Below are positions 38,077 through 47,010 of a stretch of 64,000 nucleotides of DNA, piece by piece. Origin of the DNA: Treponema sp. (GTDB lineage Bacteria; Spirochaetota; Spirochaetia; Treponematales; Treponemataceae). The stretch's first letter is position 1. Each line of letters opens with the position of its first letter. Where the stretch lies: contig CP091737.1 in the NCBI GenBank assembly GCA_022010055.1, forward strand, positions 310,001 to 374,000, in the 5' to 3' direction. A program made the translations under genes and the position numbers. Below the pieces are notes generated by a model. The model was given only the letters and a program-made list of their open reading frames with translations, was not told the origin of the DNA and searched no databases.

Positions 38077-38880
38077 TTATGGACAAAATCTGCGGCGCAA
38101 ATCTGGAAGCTCCAAAGGCACAATTCCAAAGCGGCTTGCAAAATCCCTGGCCCTCCAGGCGTTTATGATAACATCCTGAGGATTGTGGGCGTCAGAATTA
38201 CATATTACGCGGACATTTGAAAGAGAAGCCATTTCCCAGAACTCAACAAACGGATAAGGGTATCGCATTCCGCGCTTTGTATTGTTCGGAGTTTTTGTTG
38301 CTCCAAGGCCGTTTATCTCAATAGGCAAATCCAAATCGGAAGCCGCATCCAAAATCGCCTGGCTGCATGCCTTCGCCTGGTCGTCCCATTCCTTGTGGCC
38401 TGCCATAAACAGATCCGGGTGGGCAAGAAAAGCGAAATGTCCGCTTCGCATTCCTTCTATGGTCTGGTCAATGTATTTATTTAAAAGTGAAGGGGTTTCA
38501 ACATCGGAAATATAGATATGGCTTGAGCCGTCTGTAACCCAGTGCGAGCCAAGGACCAGATAGTCCGCCCCAAAATTCGCCTTAAGCTCGTCATACCAGC
38601 CGGCGAAGGATTCTTCCCATTCACATTCATAGCCCTGGTAGATAGGAAACGCCGCGTTTTTCTTTGCCTCTTTAATCCATTCGCTGTATACAGAGGCTTC
38701 TTTTGTAGTCATCCTTATTTCCGGCCAGCAGTCAAAAAAATCTTCCGGATAAGGGCAATGGTCGGAAAATCCCAGGGCGGAGCAGCCTTCCTTCATAGCC
38801 TGATTGACATAATCAACCGGCTGTCCTTTCGCATGATGGCAAAGCTTTGTGTGCGTATGAAAGTTGGAGATTGATTTCAT
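38077..38880 (-). CDS. PHP-domain phosphoesterase (second, histidinol-phosphatase-like)
   Basis: A 267-residue PHP protein: FHTHTKLCHHAKGQP at the N-terminus, then GFSDHCPYP, the LVLGSHW metal histidine, FAFLAHPDLFM and RVICNSDAHNPQDV. The pattern is that of HisK-like enzymes, but with insertions (CEWEESFAGWYDELKA) that differ from the PHP protein at 33586-34425. Two such proteins within 5 kb suggests different substrates. It stands alone on the minus strand; the MITE lies 3' of it. Confidence 0.8.
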   Translation of the reverse strand: MKSISNFHTHTKLCHHAKGQPVDYVNQAMKEGCSALGFSDHCPYPEDFFDCWPEIRMTTKEASVYSEWIKEAKKNAAFPIYQGYECEWEESFAGWYDELKANFGADYLVLGSHWVTDGSSHIYISDVETPSLLNKYIDQTIEGMRSGHFAFLAHPDLFMAGHKEWDDQAKACSQAILDAASDLDLPIEINGLGATKTPNNTKRGMRYPYPFVEFWEMASLSNVRVICNSDAHNPQDVIINAWRARDFASRFGIVPLELPDLRRRFCP

Positions 38881-38956
38881 ATATATTTAATTCTAGTAAA
38901 AAAGAGAAATTGTGTTAAGGACACGGATTGATTCTATTTTTGAAAATATTTTACTG

Positions 38957-39349
38957 CTATCTTGTCCTGTGTTTTTCAGGGATTTTTTCTATTCCCATCT
39001 CTGCAAGTTTTTTGTACGAGGCTGGAATCGTACCTATTTCCGCATTTGAATAAATTCCAAGGATTTCGTCGAATTTCCGGTATGCCTCGTCATATTTTTT
39101 CTGTTTAAGGTAAAGGTGCCCCAGCTCGTAAGAGGCTTCTATGTATGTGGCTGTATCCATTCCGTACCGCTGAATTACGGTGATGTAATAGGTTTCTGCG
39201 GCGGTGTAATTTGAAACTTCAAGAGCGTCCTGTCCCATCTGGATAAGCTGTGTTGAGGTTGCGTTTTCTGGAATCTTAGGCGCTGTGGCGCAAGATGCGA
39301 AAAAAAGACCGGAAGCCAAAATAAAAAAAAGTCTGATAGTTAATTTCAT
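38957..39349 (-). CDS. Small TPR-like lipoprotein
   Basis: A 130-residue protein with lipoprotein signal LFFILASGLFFASCATAP (Cys near residue 20) and two TPR-like helical pairs (ALEVSNYTAAETYYITVIQRY and ASYELGHLYLKQKKYDEAYRKF). It would be anchored in the periplasm, like BamD-type or YfgM-like repeats, but is much shorter than BamD. Single gene. Function unknown. Confidence 0.72.
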   Translation of the reverse strand: MKLTIRLFFILASGLFFASCATAPKIPENATSTQLIQMGQDALEVSNYTAAETYYITVIQRYGMDTATYIEASYELGHLYLKQKKYDEAYRKFDEILGIYSNAEIGTIPASYKKLAEMGIEKIPEKHRTR

Positions 39350-39412
39350 AGGACTATTTTATAGTTCTACCGGGAAAAAGGCAATATTTTTTATTTGGCA
39401 GAAATGCCGGGC

Positions 39413-39590
39413 TTTTGTAAAAAGAATAAAAGCGCAGGCAGATTTACAATTTGTGAAGATTTTTGGCGATTGAATTAATTAAAGTGCGGAGCACCCGAAT
39501 TCGAGCTAAATCCATCTGAGCAAATTGGAAATCTGCCGAGAGCGTTCTTTCATAATTTGCAAAAAAAACTCGAAATTAAGGCTATATAAT
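39413..39590 (+). repeat. Dispersed ~190-bp imperfect palindrome, copy D
   Basis: Begins GTAAAAAGAATAAAAGCGCAGG and ends ACTCGAAATTAAGGC. It lies upstream of the transporter binding-protein gene in the same orientation as copy E, so the two flank that gene as direct repeats. Confidence 0.9.
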
Positions 39591-39657
39591 AAATTCGTTC
39601 TTGTTTATCGTGCTTTTTGGCTCTATAATAATTGCTATATTTTTGGAGGATTTAAAA

Positions 39658-40619
39658 ATGAAAAAATTGTTTGCCGCCGCCGCTATCTGCGCGGTTGCCG
39701 TTGCTTTTTCAGGATGTTCAAAAAAGACAGCTGAAGGCTCAAAATCAGGCGAAAGAAAGTTAAAGATTGGTGTTGTACAGCTTGTTGAACATTCTGCTTT
39801 GGATGCAAACTACAAGGGGTTTGTCGCTGGACTTGCTGAAGCTGGCTATGTAGACGGAGAAAATATAAAAATTGACTACCACAATGCTCAGGGAGAGCAG
39901 GTAAACTGCGTTACAATCGCGGAAAAACTTATCAATGACCGCGATGACTTGATTTTTGCGATTGCGACTCCTGCGGCTCAGGCTGTCGCGAACCTTACAA
40001 AGGATATTCCGATTCTTATTTCTTCTGTTACTGATCCTGAGTCTGCAAAGCTTGTTCAGAAGAACACAGCGCCGGGCGGAAATGTTACAGGAACTTCAGA
40101 CCTTACTCCTTGCGCGGCACAGATGGAGCTTCTTAAGAAATTGTTCCTGACGCAAAGACAGTCGGAATGCTTTACTGCTCTAGCGAACAGAATTCATATT
40201 TTCAGGTTGAGCTTGCAAAGGCTGCCTGCGATAAGCTTGGGTTGAAATATATTGATGGAACAGTTTCAAATGCGAACGAGATTCAGCAGGTTGTTGGAAA
40301 TCTCTGCGGAAAAGTTGATGTTATTTATTCTCCTACAGACAATATGATTGCGGCCGGAATGACTTTGGTTTCTCAGGTTGCGAATGAATATAAAATTCCG
40401 GTGATCTGCGGTGAGGAAGGCATGGTGAACGCTGGCGGTCTTGCGACTTACGGAATCAACTATTATGAACTTGGAAAGCTTACTGCAAAAATGGCTGTGG
40501 AAATTCTTCGCGACGGAAAAAAGCCTGCGGAAATGCCGATTGAAAGTCTTCAGAAGTTTGATCTTAAGGTAAATGAAAAAACTGAAAAAATTCTTGGAAT
40601 TACAGTTCCAAGAGACTGA
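39658..40619 (+). CDS. ABC transporter substrate-binding lipoprotein, TrpX-like (one frameshift)
   Basis: Start ATG at 39658, with GGAGG eleven bases upstream. The signal peptide ends FSGCSKK (lipid on Cys20). The ~320-residue product matches the ABC_sub_bind family: KIGVVQLVEHSALDANYKGF, IFAIATPAAQAVANLTKDIP, SVTDPESAKLV, YSPTDNMIAAG and GGLATYGINYYELGKLTAKM. The frame breaks near 40150, where AAGAAAATTG is read as AAGAAATTG. The gene is followed, after repeat copy E, by a permease and an ATPase gene, forming a TrpXYZ-type importer, often predicted to carry tryptophan or similar aromatic compounds. Confidence 0.88.
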
Positions 40620-40620
40620 T

Positions 40621-40808
40621 TAGCCTGAATGTCGAGTTTGTTGTAAAAAGAATAAAAGCGCAGGCAGATTTGCAATTTGTAAAGATTTTTGGCGGTTGAA
40701 TTAATTAAAGTGCGGAGCACCAGAATTCGAGCTAAATCCATCTGAGCAAATTGGAAATCTGCCGGGAGCGTTCTTTCATAATTTGCAAAAAAAAATTCGA
40801 AATTAAGA
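40621..40808 (+). repeat. Dispersed ~190-bp imperfect palindrome, copy E
   Basis: Begins TAGCCTGAATGTCGAG and ends TTCGAAATTAAGAC. It starts directly after the stop of the binding-protein gene and ends ~25 bp before the permease Shine-Dalgarno, so it separates two genes that are normally adjacent. Confidence 0.9.
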
Positions 40809-40843
40809 CAAATTAGTATTCAATCTTTTTTTTGGAGCGCATG

Positions 40844-41809
40844 ATGGCCGTTTTATTTGCGATGGAAGGTGCTGTTGCCCAGGGAATTCTCTGGGGACTT
40901 ATGACACTTGGAGTTTATCTTACTTTTAGAATTTTGAACGTGGCTGACATGACCGTTGACGGAAGTTTCGCCGCTGGCGGAGCTGTTACAGCAATTCTTA
41001 TTGTAAAAGGAATGAATCCTGTTCTTACTTTGCTGTTTGTTTTTATAGTTGGAATGTTGTGCGGTCTTGCGACCGGTTTTATGAACACCAAGTTAAAGAT
41101 AAATATTCTACTTGCAAGTATTCTGACTCAGATTGCGCTTTATTCCATTAATATCCGCATTATGGGAAAAGCCAACACGCCTCTTTTGGGAAATTCCACA
41201 ATGATGAGCATGCTGAAGGATTTTTCCGGCGGAAGACTTACAACAACTTCTGTTTCGTTGATAATAGGGCTGGTTGTTGTAGGAATTATTATTGCCCTTA
41301 TGTACTGGTTTTTCGGCACAGAGATTGGAAGCGCCGTGCGCGCGACAGGAAGCAATGAGCACATGGTCCGCGCGATGGGTGTAAACACAGATAATACAAA
41401 AATGCTTGGACTTATGATTTCCAATGGAATGGTCGCGATGAGCGGCGCGCTTGTTGCGCAGAGCCAGGGCTACGCGGACGTTGGAATGGGAACAGGAACA
41501 ATTGTAATCGGTCTTGCAAGCATTATTATTGGTGAAGTTATTTTTGGCGCAAGATTCGGCTTCTGGTGGACGCTTTTAAGCGCTGTTTTTGGTTCGGTTA
41601 TTTACAGAATTGTAATTGCGGTAGTCCTTCAGCTTGGATTAAAATCAACAGACTTGAAGCTTTTGACCGCCCTTATAGTTGCGGTGGCGCTAAGTGTTCC
41701 GGTTGCAAAGGCAAAAATTGACCGCCGGCGCCGGAGTCTGCCAGGAATGAATTTGAATGATGAGGAAAACACTCGCCATGTTCAGATAAAAAAGCATGGT
41801 GAAAAATAA
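40844..41809 (+). CDS. ABC transporter permease, TrpY-like
   Basis: GGAG lies six bases before the ATG at 40844 (an ATG three bases earlier is possible). The ~321-residue inner-membrane protein has about eight helices and resembles branched-chain-type permeases: GILWGLMTLGVYLTFRILNVADMTVDGSFAAGG near the start and GSAVRATGSNEHMVRAMGVN, the cytoplasmic loop that contacts the ATPase. It pairs with the binding protein before it and the ATPase 12 bp after it. Confidence 0.92.
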   Translation: MAVLFAMEGAVAQGILWGLMTLGVYLTFRILNVADMTVDGSFAAGGAVTAILIVKGMNPVLTLLFVFIVGMLCGLATGFMNTKLKINILLASILTQIALYSINIRIMGKANTPLLGNSTMMSMLKDFSGGRLTTTSVSLIIGLVVVGIIIALMYWFFGTEIGSAVRATGSNEHMVRAMGVNTDNTKMLGLMISNGMVAMSGALVAQSQGYADVGMGTGTIVIGLASIIIGEVIFGARFGFWWTLLSAVFGSVIYRIVIAVVLQLGLKSTDLKLLTALIVAVALSVPVAKAKIDRRRRSLPGMNLNDEENTRHVQIKKHGEK

Positions 41810-41821
41810 TAGAGGTCTGCA

Positions 41822-42607
41822 ATGCTGAAACTTTTTAATATAACAAAGACTTTTAATCCTGGAACAATAACAGAAAAGAAAGCGATTCGCGGTGTGGACC
41901 TTGAAATTGATGACGGCGATTTTATTACCGTTATCGGTGGCAACGGAGCCGGAAAATCAACCTTGCTGAATATTATAGCCGGCGTTCATTACACTGATAC
42001 CGGTTCAATTGTGCTGGATGGCGTTGATTTAACCGGTCGTCCTGAATATGAGCGTGCGAAATATCTTGGGCGCGTGTTTCAGGACCCGATGATGGGAACT
42101 GCGGCAAATATGTCTATAGAAGAAAACCTTGCGATGGCGATGCGCCGCGGAAAAAGACGCGGCTTGAGCTGGTATGTTCAGCCTGCGGAAAAAAAAGTTT
42201 ACAAGGAAAAACTTGCGCTTTTGGATTTAGGTCTTGAAAACCGGATGAATGCAAAGGTCGGGCTTCTTTCCGGCGGACAGCGGCAGGCTTTGACGCTTTT
42301 GATGTCGACATTGCAGAAACCTAAGCTGCTGCTTTTGGATGAGCATACAGCGGCTCTTGACCCTAAAACCGCGAAAAAGGTTCTTGAGCTTACTGAGGAA
42401 TTTATTGCCCGCGACAAGCTTACGGCTTTTATGGTGACGCACAATATGAAAGATGCGATTCGTTACGGAAACCGCCTTATTATGATGATGGACGGAAAAG
42501 TTGTTTACGATGTAAAAGGCGATGAAAAGAAAAATCTTACAGTTGAGGATTTGCTTCAGAAATTCAGCGTGAACGGTGAAGTGAACGACAAGATGGTTTT
42601 GGGCTGA
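41822..42607 (+). CDS. ABC transporter ATP-binding protein, TrpZ-like
   Basis: A 261-residue ATPase with Walker A GGNGAGKSTLLNI, Q-loop VFQDPMMG, signature LLSGGQRQALTLL, Walker B KLLLLDEHTAALD and the switch His in VTHNMKDAIRYG. AGAGGTCTGC precedes the ATG. It powers import by the preceding permease. Confidence 0.95.
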   Translation: MLKLFNITKTFNPGTITEKKAIRGVDLEIDDGDFITVIGGNGAGKSTLLNIIAGVHYTDTGSIVLDGVDLTGRPEYERAKYLGRVFQDPMMGTAANMSIEENLAMAMRRGKRRGLSWYVQPAEKKVYKEKLALLDLGLENRMNAKVGLLSGGQRQALTLLMSTLQKPKLLLLDEHTAALDPKTAKKVLELTEEFIARDKLTAFMVTHNMKDAIRYGNRLIMMMDGKVVYDVKGDEKKNLTVEDLLQKFSVNGEVNDKMVLG

Positions 42608-42610
42608 TTT

Positions 42611-43093
42611 ATGAACAAATCAATGCAGAATACAACTCTGGTTTACATTGAAAAAGATTCAAAATATCTTATGCTCCACCGCATAAAAAAGAAGAACGAC
42701 TACAATCACGATAAATGGATTGGAATCGGCGGAAAATTTGAAGAGGCGGAAAGCCCGGAAGAATGTATTTTGCGGGAAACAAAAGAAGAAACTGGTCTTA
42801 CGCTGAACGAAATAGAGTACCGCGGAATAGTTACTTTTGTAAGCGATGAAAATTTCACAGAATATATGCACATTTTCTGGAGCAATAATTTTTCCGGCGC
42901 TCTGAGGGAATGCGACGAAGGCGAGCTTGAATGGATTGAAAAATCCAGGATGAACGCTTTGCCGCACTGGAAAGGCGACGAGATTTTTCTGAAGCTCCTT
43001 GAGCTGCGCGCTCCGTTTTTTTCGCTTAAACTTGTGTATGAAAAAGGAATCCTTTTAAGCGCGACGCTGAACGGCAAAAAACTTGAGATTTAG
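42611..43093 (+). CDS. NUDIX hydrolase, MutT/8-oxo-dGTPase-like
   Basis: A 160-residue protein whose NUDIX box reads GGKFEEAESPEECILRETKEETGL, matching Gx5Ex7REUxEExGU. The N-terminal strand NTTLVYIEKDSKYLMLHRIKK and WIGIGG motif are those of MTH1/MutT-type diphosphatases. It starts three bases after the ATPase stop, with no clear Shine-Dalgarno, and may be translated by coupling. The last codons (KKLEI and stop) are repeated in the following intergenic DNA. Confidence 0.88.
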   Translation: MNKSMQNTTLVYIEKDSKYLMLHRIKKKNDYNHDKWIGIGGKFEEAESPEECILRETKEETGLTLNEIEYRGIVTFVSDENFTEYMHIFWSNNFSGALRECDEGELEWIEKSRMNALPHWKGDEIFLKLLELRAPFFSLKLVYEKGILLSATLNGKKLEI

Positions 43094-43525
43094 TTTTATG
43101 CTGAACCAGTAAATTGAAAAAGCGCAAATAATTCTTCCCAAAAAACACTTCACCATAGCCAATACTTGACTTTTGACTGGAAGCTTGTTCAATTTATTTC
43201 ACAATAATAAAAACTTGAGATTTAATTTTTTTTACCGAACCAGAAGCCAGATGGTAAATTTATGTCTATAAACAGAATTGTGTAAAGAGTGCAAAATTGA
43301 TAAAATTGTAGTGAAAAAAATGCGTTAGGGTATGGAGCCACGCCGCAGGCGGCCACCGAGCGGCAGCGAGGGGCTGAGCGTAGCGGAATGGCGGAACACC
43401 CGGCCTGAATGAGCGGAATGAAATGACGCGAGTGAGGGAAACGCCCATATAGACTTAAGGAGAGTGTACTAAAAAGTCAAATCGAAAATTGATATTTACT
43501 CATTGACTTTTTATGGGAGGAATAA
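43094..43525. other. Long intergenic region with NUDIX 3'-end copy and GC-rich island
   Basis: A 432-bp gap. At 43209-43224 the final bases of the NUDIX gene (AAAAACTTGAGATTTA) recur, followed after a short T-run by CCGAACCAG against CTGAACCAG in the original. At 43322-43445 a GC-rich island contains GCCGCAGGCGGC and repeated GAGCGNAGCGG-type strings, resembling the other hairpin islands. An AT-rich stretch with GGAGGAATAA just before gpmI completes it. No gene seen. Confidence 0.6.
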
Positions 43526-45183
43526 ATGGCAGATACAATGCATGCTTTGCAGAAAAATCCAAATTGGAAAGGCCGACGAGGACCGGTTGTTCTGGTTATT
43601 ATGGACGGTGTTGGATACGGAAAATATGTTGAAGGCGATGCTGTAAAGGCTTCTAAAATGAAGTATTTGGACTGGTTTACGGCTAACTGTCCGCACACAA
43701 AACTTAAGGCTCACGGAACTGCGGTAGGGCTTCCGAGCGATGATGATATGGGAAACAGCGAGGTCGGACACAATGCGATTGGCTGCGGCCGAGTTTGCCC
43801 AGGGTGCTAAGCTTGTCGGCGAGTCTATTAAGTCTGGTCTGATGTATCAGGGCGATACCTGGAAAAAACTGATTAAAAATGTAAAGGACAAGGATTCTAC
43901 GCTTCATTTTATCGGTCTTGTTTCTAACGGAAATGTCCATGGACATATCGACCACCTTAAGGCTATGGTTGCAGAGGCTAATAAGGAAGGAATTAAAAAA
44001 ATCCGCGTTCATGCGCTGCTTGACGGCCGCGATGTTGACCCTACTTCCGCGCTGACCTTTGTTACTCCGCTGGAGGAATACCTTGCTTCGTTCAAGGATT
44101 CTGACTATAGAATCGCTTCTGGCGGCGGACGTATGTTTATTACAATGGACCGTTACAACGCTGACTGGCCGATGGTTCAGCGCGGCTGGTATGCCCATGT
44201 TCTTGGTGAAGGCCGGCAGTTTGAAAGCGCTACAAAGGCGATTGAAACTTACCGTTCTGAGCAGGCGGGGCTTTTGGACCAGGATATGCACGAATTTGTA
44301 ATTGCGGAAAATGGAAAGCCGGTTGGAACTGTTGAGGACGGTGATTCTGTTATTCTGTATAACTTCCGCGGCGACCGCGCTCTTGAGATTACAAACGCTT
44401 TTGAGGCTGGAAGCGAATTTAATCATTTTGACAGAAAGCGCGTTCCTGCGTGCGAATATGCCGGTATGATGGAATACGATGGCGATGCGCACATTCCGCA
44501 TCAGTATCTTGTGAATCCGCCGAGCATTGACCGCACAATGGGTGAATATCTTACAAAGACTGGCGTTCATCTTATGGCGATTTCTGAGACTCAGAAATAT
44601 GGCCACGTAACTTACTTCTTTAATGGAAACCGTCAGGGTAAATTTGACGAAAAACTTGAGGATTACGTTGAGATTCCTTCCGATGTTGTTCCTTTTGAGC
44701 AGCGTCCGTGGATGAAATGCGCTGAAATTACTGATAAAGTTATTGAGGCAATCAAGTCTGGAAAATATGACCACATCCGCCTGAATTATCCTAACGGTGA
44801 TATGGTCGGCCATACCGGCGTATTCAATGCTGTATGCTGTTCTATGGAAGGAATGGATTTACAGCTTGGCCGTCTTAAGGCTGCTATTGACGAGGCCGGA
44901 GGAATTCTGTGCCTTACCGCTGACCACGGAAACAGCGACGACATGTACGAGCACGCAAAAGACGGTTCTGTAAAAATGGACAAACGGCGAGCCTAAGCCA
45001 AAGACAAGCCATTCTTTGAATCCTGTTCCAGGAATTATCTACGACCCTGAATACAAGGGCGAATACGATAATGAAAAATTGAACGACGGTCTTGGAATTT
45101 CCAGCTGGCCTGCTACATTGATGAATCTTATGGGATTTGTTCCGCCGGCGGATTATGACAAGTCGCTTATCAATATGAAATAG
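43526..45183 (+). CDS. gpmI: 2,3-bisphosphoglycerate-independent phosphoglycerate mutase (two frameshifts)
   Basis: Interconverts 3- and 2-phosphoglycerate in glycolysis; needs manganese, not bisphosphoglycerate. The ~552 residues include VVLVIMDGVGYG (metal Asp), the phospho-Ser in DDDMGNSEVGHNAIG, HALLDGRDVDPTSAL, LYNFRGDRALEI, RLNYPNGDMVGHTG and LTADHGNSDDMYE. Single-base losses near 43793 (GTTTTTGCC read short) and near 44985 (GACAAAAACGG read as GACAAACGG) split the frame. C-terminal SHSLNPVPGIIYD follows. A terminator lies 25 bp downstream. Confidence 0.95.
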
Positions 45184-45207
45184 TTTGTAAAGGTCTAAAA
45201 CAGAAAG

Positions 45208-45242
45208 CTCCCGCAAGATTAGTTTTTTGCGGGAGTTTTTTT
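45208..45242 (+). terminator. Terminator of gpmI
   Basis: Stem CTCCCGCAA/TTGCGGGAG with a ten-base loop and TTTTTTT. Confidence 0.93.
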
Positions 45243-45273
45243 ATTTAGATGGAAAGATTTGTGTGTGGGCGGA

Positions 45274-46332
45274 TTAGAAAACAGGATAACATTCAAATCC
45301 GGCGTTTTTAAGCCTGATTCCCATTGTGCCTTCCGCGTTTTCGTCTACAATCACAAGATAATAGGTTGTTCCGCTGGCTTTTGTTTCTTTCTGGATGTAC
45401 GCTTTGAATCCTTTTGAGTTTATTTTGTCTGCGAAATTCTGGGCATTTTCCTTTTCGCGGAAAAGTCCGAGCTGCTGATGTCTTGGTTTTGATTCTGTGG
45501 AATCTGATTTTTTTTCTGTGGAATTTGAAGCGGCCTTATGTTCGTTTGAAGTTTTTGCTTCCGTTGTGTTTTTTGCTTCCGCCGTATTCGGGGATTTTGT
45601 TCCGGAGGCTGTTTCTTCATAGGAAATTTTTGGAACCGCCCCTGTATTTCTAGGCAGAAAATACCAGAACGGAGCCGGATAAATCTGAATTTTTCCGTTT
45701 ACGATTCCGGTTTCCATTGAAGAGGGAAATTCTTTGTTCAATAAGTCTGCGTATGAAGATTCTGCGGTTATGTACCACAATGTAAGCAGGACTGAAGGTT
45801 TTACGGATTTCATTGATTCAAGGTTCGCATAGGTTTTAAGCATTTCGCAGGGTTCTTTTAAATCTGCGGCGTCTTGCGCCTTGCATAAAATTGCCCATTG
45901 TTCGTACAGTTTTATTGTCGCCTGAATTTCAGCGCTTTTTGAATTCCGCACGGCTGAGTTAAGGTAATTTTCTGCGGTTTCCCAGTTTCCGCCGCTTAAG
46001 GCGCATCTGGTTGCGTCAAGGACAAGCCGTTCGCTGGATTTTTTCGGCATTCCTTCTGCGTTTCCGGCTGCGATTCCTGCCGCTTTTGCATAAGATTTTT
46101 GAGCCGCGTTGAAGTCTGATGTCGCTTCCTGCAGTGAGCCTAAAAAAGCGTAGGCCGCGCGTTTTTCCGCGGGAACTGTTATTTTTTCAGTTTCTGCCGC
46201 GACATACTGAATGGCTTCCTGTGGAGAGTCTTTTTTTACTGCGTTATCCGCAATTTTTTTTGCGGAAAGTTCTTCGGAAAATGCGGTTGCGCATAAGGCA
46301 AGAATGACAAGCTGTAAAAGAACTTTTTTCAT
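45274..46332 (-). CDS. SPOR-domain periplasmic protein with TPR-like repeats
   Basis: A 352-residue exported protein (signal VILALCATAFS). The first ~200 residues are helical, TPR/sel1-like (AYAFLGSLQEATSDFNAAQKSYAKA). A low-complexity Thr/Lys/Ser/Glu linker (about 225-280) leads to a C-terminal SPOR domain: QQLGLFREKENAQNFADKIN, KAYIQKETKASGTTYYLVIV, which binds denuded peptidoglycan glycan strands. Its ATG overlaps the stop of the LapA-like gene, so the pair forms an operon. Likely in cell-wall or division-site function (inference). Confidence 0.82.
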   Translation of the reverse strand: MKKVLLQLVILALCATAFSEELSAKKIADNAVKKDSPQEAIQYVAAETEKITVPAEKRAAYAFLGSLQEATSDFNAAQKSYAKAAGIAAGNAEGMPKKSSERLVLDATRCALSGGNWETAENYLNSAVRNSKSAEIQATIKLYEQWAILCKAQDAADLKEPCEMLKTYANLESMKSVKPSVLLTLWYITAESSYADLLNKEFPSSMETGIVNGKIQIYPAPFWYFLPRNTGAVPKISYEETASGTKSPNTAEAKNTTEAKTSNEHKAASNSTEKKSDSTESKPRHQQLGLFREKENAQNFADKINSKGFKAYIQKETKASGTTYYLVIVDENAEGTMGIRLKNAGFECYPVF

Positions 46333-46676
46333 CAGTTTTGTCCTGTGCGGTCTGCGGAATTTTCTGGCTCCGCTTTTTGTTCTGCTTCTGGTTCGCTGTG
46401 TTTTTCCGCAGAGTTGTTTTTAGAATTGTTTTTTGCTGCGGATTTTTTTTCTTTTGGTTCTTTCGCTTTTTTTGTCTTTGTGTTTCTGTGGATAAGCGCA
46501 AACGGCAGAGAGCAAATCATTCCGATTGCAAATGAAACTAGGATTGTGAAAAAAACCGGAACATTCTTAAAAGTGTAAAAAACAAGGCTTACGTTGCATT
46601 TGTTGTCAAGATTGAAACCCGCGAAAAATGCGATAAAAACAATTCCCGCGATAATTGAAATCAGTTTTGCTATCAT
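46332..46676 (-). CDS. LapA/DUF1049-like small membrane protein
   Basis: A 114-residue protein with two helices (about 5-22 and 41-62) joined by a short loop (NVSLVFYTFKNVP), the LapA-type pattern, and a highly charged Lys/Glu/Asn tail of ~50 residues. In E. coli the LapA/LapB pair controls lipopolysaccharide synthesis; that role is not assured here. It overlaps the SPOR gene. Confidence 0.7.
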   Translation of the reverse strand: MIAKLISIIAGIVFIAFFAGFNLDNKCNVSLVFYTFKNVPVFFTILVSFAIGMICSLPFALIHRNTKTKKAKEPKEKKSAAKNNSKNNSAEKHSEPEAEQKAEPENSADRTGQN

Positions 46677-46693
46677 ATTTTCTCCATCTTTAT

Positions 46694-47010
46694 ATTTGTG
46701 CTTACGAGTTTACGTTCGTAAACTCGCACGTGTATCTAACGCTTTACTATTTCTCCTTTAAACGTATGTGTCGCAACCTGCGGTTGCTTACGAGTTTACG
46801 TTCGTAAACTCGCATGTAATCTGTCTAACGCTTTACTATTTCTCCCTTAAACGTATGTGTCGCAACCTGCGGTTGCTTACGAGTTTACGTTCGTAAACTC
46901 GCGTGTAATCTGTTTACCGCAGTTCAACTTTTCCTTTGAAAGTATGTGTCGCAACCTGCGGTTGCTTACGAGTTTACATTCGTAAACTCGCACGTGTATC
47001 TAACGCAGTT
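46694..47010 (-). repeat. Tandem array copying the 3' end of miaB
   Basis: The segment from the miaB stop codon outward repeats with period 86-89 bp. Coding-end copies lie at 46736-46768, 46825-46857, 46914-46946 and, in the gene itself, 47000-47032. On the minus strand they read HTFKGEIVKR-stop twice, HTFKGKVELR-stop and the true HTFKGEVELR-stop, with several synonymous codon changes. Between them lie a perfect 22-bp palindrome with arms CGAGTTTACG(A) and a GCAACCTGCGGTTGC hairpin. No Shine-Dalgarno or start precedes the copies. Confidence 0.93.

Noticed and set aside
40140..40160. Programmed frameshift in the transporter binding protein
   Set aside because: No slippery heptamer with a downstream stem; a lost A in AAAA explains it, as in many other genes here.
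43704..44813. Minus-strand 369-codon frame opposite gpmI
   Set aside because: Antisense shadow of gpmI, whose catalytic motifs are clear on the plus strand.
46694..47010. CRISPR array
   Set aside because: Units are nearly identical throughout, with no variable spacers; the repeated part includes the miaB gene end. No cas gene is present in the window.
46694..47010. Integron attC array
   Set aside because: GTTAGAC/T resembles the attC core GTTRRRY, but the partner RYYYAAC and cassette ORFs are missing.
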